Assembly: GCF_003594875.1 (NCBI RefSeq)
Contig: NZ_QZEY01000023.1
Coordinates: 1-64,000 of the forward strand
Reading direction: 5' to 3'
Source: Bailinhaonella thermotolerans
Lineage (GTDB): Bacteria; Actinomycetota; Actinomycetes; Streptosporangiales; Streptosporangiaceae
DNA length: 64,000 bases
A program made the translations under genes and the position numbers. How positions within the stretch are numbered: position 1 is the first letter of the stretch; each line of letters begins with the position of its first letter. The notes below the pieces were generated by a model. That model was not told the origin of the DNA. It made no database searches and saw only the letters and a list, made by a program, of their open reading frames with translations. This document shows positions 18,881 through 26,302 of this stretch, in pieces.

Positions 18881-21148
18881 GTGTCCGTGAAACCTCAAAG
18901 CCGCGACAAAGGATCACCTGTCGTCAACGTCCTGAAGCTGATCGCGGCCGGCGCAGTCGCCGGCGCGCTCGTGGCGGGCGTGGCGCTCCCGGCGATCGGC
19001 GGGGCGGGGGTGGCGGCCAAGAGCGCCGCCGACGGCTTCCAGCAGCTCCCCGCCGAGCTTCACGAGGCGCCGCTGGCGGAGCTCACGCGGTTGTACGACA
19101 AGAACGGCAAGCAGTTCGCCCAGTTCTACAACAACAACCGCGAGTCCATCCGCCTCGACCAGGTCTCCGAGCACATGCGCAAGGCCGTCGTGGCGATCGA
19201 GGATTCACGCTTCTACGAGCACGGCGGCATCGACTTCAAGGGCACGATCCGCGCGTTCAGCCAGAACGCCCAGACCGGCGCCGTACGCCAGGGCGGCTCG
19301 TCCCTCACGCAGCAGTACGTCAAGAACGTGCTCAAGGCGAACGCCAAGACGGAGAAGGAGCGCCGCGCCGCCGAGGCCCCGAACTACGGGCGCAAGCTGA
19401 CCGAGCTGCGCTACGCGGTCGCCCTGGAGGAGAAGTACTCCAAGGACACGATCCTGGAGCGCTACCTCAACATCTCCTACTTCGGCTCCGGGGCGTACGG
19501 CGTGCAGGCCGCCGCCAAGCGGTACTTCGGCAAGCCCGCCGCCAAGCTCACCCTGCCCGAGGCCGCGACCCTCGCCGGCATCATCCACTGGCCGAACCGC
19601 TACGAGCTGCCCTCGGGCCTGCCCAAGAAGCAGCGCCAGGCGCACGAGAAGGCCATGCTGGAGCGCCGCAACGTCACGCTCGACCGCATGAAGGAGCTGG
19701 GCGTCGTCTCGCCGCAGGAGTACCAGGAGGCCCGCGCCTCCAAGCTCAACCTGAAGCTCACCCCGGCCCCCGGCGGCTGCGAGGAAAGCGACTACCCGTA
19801 CTTCTGCATGTACGTCAAGCAGGAGATCCTCAACAACCCCGCGTTCGGCGCCACGTTCGAAGAGCGCGAGGCCCGCCTGAACTCCGGCGGCATGAAGATC
19901 TACACCACGCTCGACCCGAAGATGCAGAAGGCGTCGGAGAAGGCGCTGCGCAAGTACGTCGGGCCGAAGGAGACCGAGGTCGCCTCGCAGGCGATGATCG
20001 AGCCGGGCACCGGCGAGATCAAGGCGCTGGCGTCGAGCAAGAAGTTCGGCCCGGGCAAGGGCGAGACCATGCTCAACCTGGCCGCCGACGCCAAGCACGG
20101 CGGCGGCACCGGCTTCCAGGCCGGGTCCACCTTCAAGGCGATCACCCTGGCCACGGCGCTCGACGAGGGCTGGAAGTTCAACCAGGGCATGCGCACCCCT
20201 GGCTCGTTCAGCAGCAGCAGCGCCAACGACTTCAAGAACTGCAAGGGCGACAGCGTCGGCGACCCGAGCCACACGGTCTTCAACTCCAGCGGCGAGGGCA
20301 AGGGCGGCTCCTACAGCCTGTCCACCGGCACCTGGAGCTCGGTGAACGTGTTCTTCATGATGCTGGAGCAGGAGGTCGGCCTCTGCGACACCGTGGAGAT
20401 GGCCAAGAAGCTCGGCATCAAGAAGACCGCCCTCGGCCGTGACCTGGTCCAGGTGCCCACGTTCACCCTCGGCGTCAACGAGATGGATCCGCTGACCGTC
20501 GCGAACGCCTACGCCACCTTCGGCGCCCGCGGCAAGTACTGCACTCCGATGGCGATCACCGAGATCAAGGAGCGCAACGGCAAGTCCACCAAGATCAAGC
20601 CGAGCTGCAAGCAGGCCATCGACGAGGGCGTCGCCGACGCCGTCAGCCACGTGCTCCAGGGCGTCTTCACCAAGGGCACCATGAGCGGCGTGGGCGGCAT
20701 CGGGCGCGACGCCGCGGGCAAGACCGGCACCACCGACGGCTACATGACCGCCTGGTTCGCCGGCTACACCCCCGACCTGGCCTCCGCGGTCAGCATCGGC
20801 GACATCCGCGGCGCCTACCAGCACCCGCTGACCAACGTGAAGATCGGCGGCCAGTACTACGGCTCCGTCCAGGGCGCCTCGATCCCCGGCCCCATCTGGG
20901 TGAAGTCGATGCGCGAGGCCCTGGAGGACGTCGAGGCGACCTCCTTCCACGCGCCCGACTTCGGCCGGTTCGGCGGCGGCTACACCCCGCCGTCCGAGGA
21001 CGAGAAGAAGAAGGACGAAGAGGACGAGGACGGCGGTCCCGACGTGGACATCCCCCGGATCGGCAACGGCAACGACTGGTTCGGCCGCCGCCCCGGGAAC
21101 GGCAACGGAAACGGAAACGGCCGCGGCGGGCGTCCCGACCGCGACTGA
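18881..21148 (+). CDS. ponA: Class A bifunctional penicillin-binding protein (PonA2-like)
   Basis: 755 residues. A membrane anchor (about 20-45) is followed by a GT51 glycosyltransferase domain: EDSRFYEHGGIDFKG, GGSSLTQQYVKNVL and RKLTELRYAVALEEKYSKD. A transpeptidase domain follows with AGSTFKAIT (SxxK), SSVN (SxN) and AGKTGTTD (KTG). The tail is acidic, then rich in GNGNGN, with no clear PASTA domain. It polymerises and crosslinks peptidoglycan outside the membrane. The start is set at GTG 18881 on family grounds; the frame stays open upstream to 18689. Synteny matches Rv3682 (ponA2). Confidence 0.95.
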   Translation: MSVKPQSRDKGSPVVNVLKLIAAGAVAGALVAGVALPAIGGAGVAAKSAADGFQQLPAELHEAPLAELTRLYDKNGKQFAQFYNNNRESIRLDQVSEHMRKAVVAIEDSRFYEHGGIDFKGTIRAFSQNAQTGAVRQGGSSLTQQYVKNVLKANAKTEKERRAAEAPNYGRKLTELRYAVALEEKYSKDTILERYLNISYFGSGAYGVQAAAKRYFGKPAAKLTLPEAATLAGIIHWPNRYELPSGLPKKQRQAHEKAMLERRNVTLDRMKELGVVSPQEYQEARASKLNLKLTPAPGGCEESDYPYFCMYVKQEILNNPAFGATFEEREARLNSGGMKIYTTLDPKMQKASEKALRKYVGPKETEVASQAMIEPGTGEIKALASSKKFGPGKGETMLNLAADAKHGGGTGFQAGSTFKAITLATALDEGWKFNQGMRTPGSFSSSSANDFKNCKGDSVGDPSHTVFNSSGEGKGGSYSLSTGTWSSVNVFFMMLEQEVGLCDTVEMAKKLGIKKTALGRDLVQVPTFTLGVNEMDPLTVANAYATFGARGKYCTPMAITEIKERNGKSTKIKPSCKQAIDEGVADAVSHVLQGVFTKGTMSGVGGIGRDAAGKTGTTDGYMTAWFAGYTPDLASAVSIGDIRGAYQHPLTNVKIGGQYYGSVQGASIPGPIWVKSMREALEDVEATSFHAPDFGRFGGGYTPPSEDEKKKDEEDEDGGPDVDIPRIGNGNDWFGRRPGNGNGNGNGRGGRPDRD

Positions 21149-21156
21149 CCCGGCCA

Positions 21157-21194
21157 GTGATCGCGCAGCGGGCTCCCGCCCACTGCGCGATCAC
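21157..21194 (+). terminator. Intrinsic terminator after the PBP gene
   Basis: A 12-bp perfect stem (gtgatcgcgcag pairing with ctgcgcgatcac) starts 9 nt after the PBP stop codon and encloses a GC-rich loop of about 14 nt. Confidence 0.75.
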
Positions 21195-21407
21195 GCGTTT
21201 CCGCCCCTTCTCCGCCGCCCTTCCCGCCCGCCGTACGGCCCGCGAGGGCGCTGCGCCCCGCTCAGGCGGCGCGCCTCGCGAAGGCGGTACGGCGGCCGGC
21301 GCGCGTGAGGTGGCCCGCCGAGGCCGTACGGCCGCCGCAGGGCGCTCCCGGGGCGCAGGGGCATGCCGTACCGCCCCGGCGATGGGGGCGGGCCGCACAG
21401 GCCGCAG

Positions 21408-21479
21408 GAGGGGCTTCCGCGGCAGGCGCGGCTTCCGCCGTACGAGGGGCTTCCGCGGCAGGCGCGGCTTCCGCCGTAC
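21408..21479. repeat. Exact 36-bp tandem duplication
   Basis: Two identical 36-bp units abut at 21408-21443 and 21444-21479. Each contains ggcttccgc twice, so the element is nested, and ends in the ccgtac half of the recurrent GCCGTACGGC palindrome. It lies at the 3' side of the YqeY gene in the 300-bp spacer after the PBP terminator, which has no gene. Confidence 0.9.
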
Positions 21480-21494
21480 GGCGGGAGGAGGCGC

Positions 21495-21950
21495 TCAGCC
21501 CGCGAGGCGCTGACGGACGGCGGCGGCGACGCGGCCGCCCTCGGCGCGGCCGGCGACCTTGGGGTTCAGGACCTTCATGACCTGGCCCATGGCCTTGGGG
21601 CCCTCGGCGCCGGACTCGGCGATGGCCTCGTCGACCAGCTTGTTCAGCTCCTCGTCGGAGAGCTGGGCGGGGAGGTACTCCTCCAGCACGGCCTGCTCGT
21701 CCAGCTCGGCCTGGGCCTGCTCGGCCCGACCGGCGTTCGAGAACGCCTCCGCGGCCTCGCGGCGCTTCTTCGCCTCGCGGGTGAGGACCTTCACGACCTC
21801 GTCGTCGGAGAGCTCGCGGGCCGCCTTGCCCGCCACCTCCTCGTTGGCGATCGCGGCCATCGCCATCCGGATCGTGCGGGTACGCACATCGTCGCGGGCC
21901 TTCATCGCGACCGTCAGATCGGCCTTCAGCTTGTCCTTCAACGCACTCAT
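21495..21950 (-). CDS. yqeY: GatB/YqeY domain protein
   Basis: 151 residues, the usual YqeY length. It begins MSALKDKLKADLTVAMKARD and includes RTIRMAMAAIANEEV, EEYLPAQLSDEEL and a C-terminal GRVAAAVRQRLAG. It is related to the tRNA-binding tail domain of the GatB subunit of tRNA amidotransferase. Its exact role is unknown. The ATG at 21950 follows GGAGG at suitable distance; the upstream in-frame extension is not conserved in type. Confidence 0.9.
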   Translation of the reverse strand: MSALKDKLKADLTVAMKARDDVRTRTIRMAMAAIANEEVAGKAARELSDDEVVKVLTREAKKRREAAEAFSNAGRAEQAQAELDEQAVLEEYLPAQLSDEELNKLVDEAIAESGAEGPKAMGQVMKVLNPKVAGRAEGGRVAAAVRQRLAG

Positions 21951-22024
21951 GGGTCCATCCTCCCGCGTGGGGCGTCCCGGCTTCACCTCGATTCCCACGC
22001 GTCGCGGCATGGCACCATGAATGG

Positions 22025-22921
22025 GTGAGGAAACGCACCGCGATCCCCCTGTCCCTGCTGGCCGCCGGCGCCGCCGGTCTCGGCTACGCGTCCGTGATCG
22101 AGCGCAACTGGTTCCGCCTGCGCCGCTTCGACGTCCCCGTGCTCGCCCCCGGCTCGCGGCCGCTGCGCATCCTCCAGATCTCCGACCTGCACCTGACGCC
22201 CCGCCGCACCCGCCTGATCGAGTGGGTGCGCTCGCTCGGCGCCCTGGAGCCCGACCTGGTCGTCAACACCGGCGACTCCATCGCCGACGCCGACGCCGTC
22301 CCGGCCCTGGCCCACGCCCTGGAGCCGCTGCTGTCCCGCCCCGGCGTGTTCGTCTACGGCAGCAACGACCTCTACGCTCCGCAGCCGAAGAACCCGGCGC
22401 GCTACCTCATGGGCCCGTCGTCGCGCACGTTCAAGCAGCGCGTGCCCAACCTCCCCTGGCCCGAGCTCGGCGCCATGATGACGGACGCCGGCTGGCACGA
22501 CCTGAACAACGCGACGGCCCGCCTGAAGGCCGGCGAGCGCGACGTCTTCGTCGGCGGCATCCACGACAGCCACATCAACCGCGACCGCTACTCGGAGATC
22601 GCCGGCCCGGCCCCCGGGGACGCCGACCTGCGCCTCGGCGTCATGCACAGCCCCGAGCCCCGCAACCTCGACCTCTTCGCCGCGGACGGCTACCAGCTCC
22701 TCCTCGCCGGCCACACCCACGGCGGCCAGCTCTGCGTCCCCTTCTACGGCGCCCTGGTCACCAACTGCGGCATCGACCGCGAGAGGGTCAAGGGCCTCCA
22801 CCGCCACAAGGACGCCTACCTCCACGTCTCCGCGGGCCTGGGCACCTCCCCCTACGCCCCCGTCCGCTTCGCCTGCCCCCCGGAGGCCACCCTCCTGACC
22901 CTCCTCCCCGCCCGCCCCTGA
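22025..22921 (+). CDS. Calcineurin-type metallophosphoesterase
   Basis: 298 residues. An N-terminal hydrophobic anchor (residues 4-22) is followed by metallophosphoesterase motifs: SDLHL near 55, NTGDSIAD near 84, GSND (family GNHD) near 115, and GHTHGGQ near 234. The group resembles YkuE-like exported or anchored phosphoesterases. The GTG at 22025 is the family start. A metallophosphoesterase (Rv3683) follows ponA2 in Mycobacterium too, so this closes the syntenic block. The next gene is the tRNA used as integration site. Confidence 0.9.
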   Translation: MRKRTAIPLSLLAAGAAGLGYASVIERNWFRLRRFDVPVLAPGSRPLRILQISDLHLTPRRTRLIEWVRSLGALEPDLVVNTGDSIADADAVPALAHALEPLLSRPGVFVYGSNDLYAPQPKNPARYLMGPSSRTFKQRVPNLPWPELGAMMTDAGWHDLNNATARLKAGERDVFVGGIHDSHINRDRYSEIAGPAPGDADLRLGVMHSPEPRNLDLFAADGYQLLLAGHTHGGQLCVPFYGALVTNCGIDRERVKGLHRHKDAYLHVSAGLGTSPYAPVRFACPPEATLLTLLPARP

Positions 22922-22988
22922 TCGAGAGGGACACACCACCCCCCAATCTCCGCTAGACTTCATCGAGCACCGGCAAACACCGGCGCAC

Positions 22989-23062
22989 CGGGGTGTAGCG
23001 CAGCTTGGCAGCGCGCTTCGTTCGGGACGAAGAGGTCGTGGGTTCAAATCCCGCCACCCCGA
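22989..23062 (+). tRNA. tRNA-Pro(CGG)
   Basis: A 74-nt cloverleaf. The 7-bp acceptor stem CGGGGTG pairs with CACCCCG, with discriminator A at 23062. The anticodon stem CTTCG/CGAAG encloses loop TTCGGGA, giving anticodon CGG (codon CCG). The T arm contains GGGTTCAAATCCC. No CCA is encoded. The 3' 42 nt are part of the element's attachment core and are duplicated at 50479-50520, so integration restores an intact tRNA gene. Confidence 0.96.
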
Positions 23063-23085
23063 CCCAGGTCAGAGGCCCTTTCCGA
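23021..23085 (+). other. attL core (65 bp)
   Basis: It covers the tRNA anticodon loop through the 3' end and the left arm of the terminator. It is identical to 50479-50543; the preceding base differs (g here, c at attR). Confidence 0.92.
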
Positions 23086-23103
23086 TCATCGGAAGGGGCC
23101 TCT
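23071..23103 (+). terminator. Terminator after tRNA-Pro
   Basis: A 15-bp stem with one G-U pair (agaggccctttccga against tcggaaggggcctct) and a 3-nt loop, followed by tttcatt. The matching stem at attR (50529-50562) is perfect. Confidence 0.8.
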
Positions 23104-23111
23104 TTCATTGC

Positions 23112-23132
23112 CTGAGTGACTAACTGGGTGAC
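23112..23132. repeat. 21-bp direct repeat copy 1 (candidate integrase arm site)
   Basis: It is identical to 50360-50380 near the other end of the element. It contains GAGTGAC and GGGTGAC 12 bp apart. It overlaps the integrase stop codon. After circularisation the two copies would flank the att core, 26 bp and 98 bp away, as expected of arm-type binding sites. The role is inferred. Confidence 0.6.
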
Positions 23133-24316
23133 TATGCCGTACGGCGGGCCTTGCGCGCCCCGGAGCCACGCCTGAAGATCTCGTCCATGGCCTCAGCGCC
23201 CTCCTGTAGGACTGGCCGGAGTTGGTGGCGATAGACGGTCTCGGTGACCCGGGTGTCGCTGTGCCCGACCAGGCGGGAGATGTTCTCGATCGGCATCCCG
23301 TTGTCGGAGAGCAGCGAGACGAATGAATGCCTCAGCTCCCGGGGCACCCAGTCCGCGGGGTTCAGGCCGGCCTTCTCGACGACCTTCCGGAAAGCGCGGC
23401 GCACGTTGTCCTTGTCCAGCGGCGTTCCGACTCGCGACGTGAAGACGAGGCCGTTCTCCTCCCAGTCGAGCCCCGCGTCGCGACGGATCTGGTCCTGGTG
23501 CTCCTTGTGCTCGCGGAGGACCTCCACGCACCAGTTCGGCAGAGCCAGCGTCCGGCGCGACTTCTCCGTCTTGGTGTCACCCGTCCGGCGAACGGAGGTC
23601 CACACCTTGATCGACGGTGGGATCGGAGGATCCGCTTCGGGATCCCCGTTGAGGTCGACGAAGCTCCACGGCAAGGCGCGGAGTTCCTCGGTGCGGGCAC
23701 CGGTCAGGAGGGACAGGACGATGTAGGCGTACATCGACGTGCCCCTCGCCGCAGTTAGAACCGCCAGAGCCTCGTCTCTGGTGAATGACTTCGACGGCCG
23801 TCCCGGGCGGCCCTCGGGCAGCTCACAGAGCAGCACGACGTTGCGCTTCACCTTGTCCCGCGCCTGAGCCCTGGCAACGGAGCGACGCAGGATCGAGCGC
23901 AGGTCGCGTAAGGTCCGGGTACTGACCTTCTTGGCCTCCTCGGCCAGCCAGCGATCCACGTCCTCCGCGGACAACTCCCGCAGCTTCCGGGCCCCAAGCT
24001 GGGGGATGACGTGATGCTTGGCCAGACTTCTCCGGGTCTCGACCGTGCCCTCTGCGCGCCCCGTCAGCCCGTACTCCAGCCAGTCCATGACGGCCTGGCC
24101 CACCGTGTAACCCTTGGCCGGCGTCGGCATGCCGTCGTCGTGGTCGCGCAGAATCTCCTTCAGCTTCTCCTTCGCGGCTGTCTTGGTCTTGCCGCTGGCC
24201 TTCCTGACGATGCGCTTCCCCGAGGGGGTGTATCCCACAGTGACCGAGGCGATCCAGCGCTGCCGACCCTCGTCCCAGTGCAGCCCACCATCGCCCTTGC
24301 TCCGGCGCTTGGTCAT
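23132..24316 (-). CDS. int: Tyrosine recombinase (element integrase)
   Basis: 394 residues. An N-terminal arm-binding domain (AP2-like, GGLHWDEGRQRWIASVTVG), a core-binding SAM-like domain (about 65-160) and the catalytic domain: Arg in TGARTEELRAL, Lys in TKTEKSRRTLAL, RELRHSF, GHSDTRVTETVYRH with Tyr nucleophile. It catalyses site-specific recombination at tRNA-Pro. The stop lies 46 bp from the att core. The ATG overlaps the excisionase stop (ATGA). The product ends ...RKARRTA, and a trace of the same end is visible just outside attR. Confidence 0.96.
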   Translation of the reverse strand: MTKRRSKGDGGLHWDEGRQRWIASVTVGYTPSGKRIVRKASGKTKTAAKEKLKEILRDHDDGMPTPAKGYTVGQAVMDWLEYGLTGRAEGTVETRRSLAKHHVIPQLGARKLRELSAEDVDRWLAEEAKKVSTRTLRDLRSILRRSVARAQARDKVKRNVVLLCELPEGRPGRPSKSFTRDEALAVLTAARGTSMYAYIVLSLLTGARTEELRALPWSFVDLNGDPEADPPIPPSIKVWTSVRRTGDTKTEKSRRTLALPNWCVEVLREHKEHQDQIRRDAGLDWEENGLVFTSRVGTPLDKDNVRRAFRKVVEKAGLNPADWVPRELRHSFVSLLSDNGMPIENISRLVGHSDTRVTETVYRHQLRPVLQEGAEAMDEIFRRGSGARKARRTA

Positions 24317-24540
24317 CGGGCCTTCACCCCTGCGGCCTCGCGCTCCAGTCGCTCGACGTACTCGCGCAGGGCAGCGGTGGGGATGCGGCGGGAGCGGCCG
24401 ACCTGGACCGAGCGCAGACGACCAGAGCGAAGCAGCTCGAACACGGTGGTGCGCCCCAGGCCGAGGATGTCGATGGCCTCCTCGACCTTGTAGAGCAGCT
24501 TTCCCTCGGTCTGGGGACGCTCCGGCGCGGTGAGGGTCAT
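24313..24540 (-). CDS. xis: Excisionase (MerR-like helix-turn-helix)
   Basis: 75 residues. A winged helix-turn-helix of the excisionase/HTH_17 type: YKVEEAIDILGLGRTTVFELLRSGRLRSVQVGRSRRIP. Xis proteins bend DNA and bias the integrase toward excision. The ATG at 24540 is preceded by GGAGG about 10 nt upstream. It overlaps int by four bases, so both are made from one message. Confidence 0.92.
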   Translation of the reverse strand: MTLTAPERPQTEGKLLYKVEEAIDILGLGRTTVFELLRSGRLRSVQVGRSRRIPTAALREYVERLEREAAGVKAR

Positions 24541-24763
24541 GATTGGTTTGCCTCCTTCGTGGGGGTGCGGCCCCGGCGGGTCTGCTTGCCGGCGATCGCC
24601 GGGGCCGCGTTCTTCGTCTTCGTCGGGCATGCCGACGCCTTCGGTTGGTCTGCGGTGGTTCGTACGGGGATGGATCATTGCGACGAGGCTCGTTAGCGTC
24701 TGCTCTCGTCCGCCTTGGTGCAGGTGATCTACGTCACAGCGGATCGGCTAGCCCGGGAGTCGT
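24541..24763. other. 223-bp xis leader
   Basis: Non-coding space between the DUF2637 gene and xis. The minus-strand frame continuing upstream of xis is very polar (EDEERGPGDRRQADPPG) and may be leader rather than protein. An xis/int promoter is expected here but none is obvious. Confidence 0.35.
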
Positions 24764-26155
24764 TCACGTCGTCGTCTCACCAACGGCGACAAGCCGGGCC
24801 TCCGCGGCAACCCGAGCGTCGTCGCGGCCCATCTCGGACTTGTCGTCGACCTGTCGGGGCGACAGCCGGAAAACCGTCGCGCTGTCGTGGCTGATGTTGT
24901 CGGCGGACTCGTCGCTGTCGCCCCTGGCCGCGACAACCGGCGGCACAACGAAGTTGTCGTCGGGCGTGCTGTCGTCGGCTGTCTTGTCGTCGCCGTGGCG
25001 TTCGGCGGAGCCGGACGACAGGAGAGCAAGCCGCTGGGCGACAAGTTCGCGCGGCAGGAAGCCGTACTCCGGGGCGTCGACGATGTCGCGCTGAACCGTG
25101 CGCGGATCGACCGCCAGCGACTCGGCGATCTCGGCGGTCGGCGTGAGCGGGTCGGCGTGGAGGATCTCGGCGATCTGGCGCATGCGCTCGGCCCGCTTGG
25201 AGCGGAGATGCTTGGTGCCGACGACATGCGGCAGGACGGGGACGGTCTTCTTGTCGCTGGCTGGTTCCTGCACGTCTCGGGTGCTGCGACGGTTCCCCTG
25301 CGCCGTACCGTCGCGCCTCCGGTGGTTGCCGTGGCGCCTCTTGTCGCCCGTGTTGTTCTTGTCGTCGTCCGGCTTGTCGTCGCCGGAGGAGTTGTCGGTG
25401 TCGGCCACCTGCTCCGCGTTGTTGTCGTCGGCTGCTTTTGTCCCTGCCGCGTTGTCGCCGGTGGCTGTCGCGGTGCCCGCGACGAGTTCCCGAACGCGGG
25501 CGAAGGCGTCGTCGAGCATGATCCACTCGTCGAGCATCCAGACAAGATCGGCGGGCGCGAGCTGTCGCCAGTCGTCGCCGAAGTGGACTTCGAGCTGTCG
25601 CTTGGCATGCTCGACGCGCTGCTGCGTGGCCAGGGCCTGGCGGTAGGAGTTGATCTCCCACTTGACCATCAGCCGATGCAGGCACAGGGAGGAGGCCGGG
25701 TGCCAGAGCCAGCGGGGCAGCGGGATCGGCTCGCGCTGGCGGTGCCGCTGGAGGAGCACGTGCCGGACGGACTCCACGATGGTCAAGATGACGACCGGGG
25801 CCGGCACGTACATCAGCATCGCCCGAACGTCCGGCCAGCCGACCGCGGCGTTGGCCACCACCGAGACCACGGTCAGCACGCGGGCGCCCCAGCGCAGTAG
25901 CGGCGCGGGCCGCTTCACCCAGGTCAGCACGATGTCCCACGCGACGATGACGACCAGGCTGGCCTCGAAGCTGATCGCGATCTGCTCTGGGGCGGCGGCG
26001 CCGATGCGGGTGGCAAGCTGAAGGATCGCCCTGTAGGACGCGTAGAGGCTGTTGGCGACCAGCGCGAGGGCCAGCGCGGACACCGCGATCAGTGCGAGCT
26101 CCTGGCCGGCGCGCAGCAGTTCCTTCGGCGGGTCTTCAGCGGAGGGGGTCATCAC
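24764..26155 (-). CDS. DUF2637 membrane protein with HTH tail
   Basis: 463 residues. The N-terminal 150 residues have four membrane helices (DUF2637, common beside TraB/FtsK genes in AICEs). A long Asp/Asn/Lys-rich linker (about 225-310) follows. Then comes a helix-turn-helix-like segment (LTPTAEIAESLAVDPRTVQRDIVD) and another acidic tail. It probably helps intercellular plasmid spread (Spd-like), joining the translocase to membrane and DNA. The linker-coding DNA carries six copies of TTGTCGTC. Start is at 26155 or the adjacent ATG at 26152. Confidence 0.8.
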   Translation of the reverse strand: MMTPSAEDPPKELLRAGQELALIAVSALALALVANSLYASYRAILQLATRIGAAAPEQIAISFEASLVVIVAWDIVLTWVKRPAPLLRWGARVLTVVSVVANAAVGWPDVRAMLMYVPAPVVILTIVESVRHVLLQRHRQREPIPLPRWLWHPASSLCLHRLMVKWEINSYRQALATQQRVEHAKRQLEVHFGDDWRQLAPADLVWMLDEWIMLDDAFARVRELVAGTATATGDNAAGTKAADDNNAEQVADTDNSSGDDKPDDDKNNTGDKRRHGNHRRRDGTAQGNRRSTRDVQEPASDKKTVPVLPHVVGTKHLRSKRAERMRQIAEILHADPLTPTAEIAESLAVDPRTVQRDIVDAPEYGFLPRELVAQRLALLSSGSAERHGDDKTADDSTPDDNFVVPPVVAARGDSDESADNISHDSATVFRLSPRQVDDKSEMGRDDARVAAEARLVAVGETTT

Positions 26156-26170
26156 TTTGCGTCACCTTCG

Positions 26171-26290
26171 TATGTCCAGCGGGATGTCCAACGGGGCGTG
26201 GGGTGATGTCCAACGGCGGGCTGGTTGGACACCCTCCCCCCGCGCGTGCGCGCGTATGGAGTCGCGGGGGGTGAGGGCGGTGGACATCAC
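26171..26290. promoter_or_regulatory. GATGTCCA repeat cluster and hairpin between traB and DUF2637 genes
   Basis: Twelve-bp direct repeats of the form [tg]atgtccaacgg lie at 26171, 26183 and 26205, with inverted copies (gttggac at 26224, ggtggacatc at 26279). A perfect 9-bp GC stem (ccccccgcg/cgcgggggg) lies at 26236-26271. Five half-sites in 120 bp suggest an operator; the hairpin may attenuate transcription. Confidence 0.55.
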
Positions 26291-26302
26291 CGCCCCGGTT
26301 AC

